Source: Candidatus Accumulibacter necessarius (GTDB taxonomy: Bacteria; Pseudomonadota; Gammaproteobacteria; Burkholderiales; Rhodocyclaceae). From it: 64,000 nucleotides of DNA. This document shows positions 63,868-64,000 of this stretch, in pieces (position 1 is the stretch's first letter; every line of letters starts with the position of its first letter). The DNA lies in assembly GCA_017302435.1 (NCBI GenBank), contig JAFLDL010000001.1, positions 62,001 through 126,000 on the forward strand, read 5' to 3'. The position numbers and the translations under genes were made by a program. Under the pieces are notes generated by a model. The model had not been told where the DNA came from and searched no databases. It saw only the letters and a program-made list of their open reading frames with translations.

Positions 63868-64000
63868 TTACCCCTTGGCTGCCGGTGCCGCTGCCGGCGC
63901 GGCGGGTTTTTCGTCTGGCTTGGCGGACGGTGCCTCGGCGACGAAGGGCTTCGGATTGATGGTCACACCCGGGCGCACCTTCTGGGTACCCTCGGCGATC
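63868..64000 (-). CDS. RND efflux periplasmic adaptor (C-terminal fragment)
   Basis: The right edge of the window cuts this gene; the last 43 codons or so remain. They read EGTQKVRPGVTINPKPFVAE, the C-terminal motif of AcrA/MexA membrane-fusion proteins, then an Ala/Pro/Lys-rich tail (PAAPAAAPAAKG). The stop lies 6 bases before the pump gene start, as expected for an acrAB-type operon. Confidence 0.85.
   Translation of the reverse strand, partial: IAEGTQKVRPGVTINPKPFVAEAPSAKPDEKPAAPAAAPAAKG

Noticed and set aside
1-64000. CRISPR arrays, tRNA or rRNA genes
   Set aside because: No regularly spaced repeats, cloverleaf-like segments with CCA ends or rRNA-like conserved blocks were noticed in the intergenic spaces; a dedicated scan was not possible.

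Overview
The window is GC-rich, densely coded chromosomal DNA from a proteobacterium, most likely a betaproteobacterium. The gmk-rpoZ-spoT order, the hemW/rdgB/rph/PP2C/kinase/yicC neighbourhood, the class I PPK2 and the RquA-type methyltransferase would fit the Rhodocyclales, for example a 'Candidatus Accumulibacter' relative. That placement is inference from gene content, not a database match. I saw no tRNA, rRNA, CRISPR array or intact transposase.

Layout. (1) 1-8338: a compact urea operon, with the end of urtB, urtC-urtD-urtE (urea ABC transporter) and ureD-ureA-ureB-ureC-ureE-ureF-ureG (urease and its nickel-loading chaperones). Most junctions are 4-base overlaps. (2) 8339-32938: a complete extracellular contractile injection system (eCIS, Afp/PVC-like): cap protein (DUF4255), sheath, three tube-type proteins, DUF5908 protein, LysM hub protein, spike, gp25 wedge, PAAR-like tip, two giant baseplate proteins, a Peptidase_S74 fibre, tape-measure protein, AAA+ ATPase and, last, a 761-residue candidate toxin cargo. 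(3) 32939-34139: a scarred junction holding a frameshifted second copy of the ureG 3' end, a hicAB toxin-antitoxin pair, and an 83-bp repeat that also lies just downstream of the real ureG. The eCIS is therefore bracketed by two copies of a ureG-3'-end plus repeat module, which looks like the footprint of island acquisition. (4) 34140-39390: small hypothetical, CIA30 protein, lipocalin, thiS-thiG, trmB, a TonB-like protein and an ankyrin protein. (5) 39437-50564: housekeeping block hemW-rdgB-rph-PP2C-kinase (minus strand) and yicC, gmk, rpoZ, spoT, dadA, enoyl-CoA hydratase (plus strand). (6) 50574-55710: tatD, then rquA (rhodoquinone synthesis) directly before frdABCD (fumarate reductase), an apparent anaerobic fumarate-respiration module. 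(7) 55910-58159: an unusual fusion of a DUF2235/Tle1-like lipase with a complete glutathione S-transferase. (8) 58276-64000, minus strand: PPK2, then a tripartite RND efflux operon (adaptor, pump, outer-membrane lipoprotein), cut by the window end.

The most notable items are the bracketed eCIS island with its repeat-decorated sheath and baseplate and its uncharacterised cargo, the rquA-frdABCD linkage, and the lipase-GST fusion. All assignments come from reading the sequence and remembered family motifs; no searches were run.
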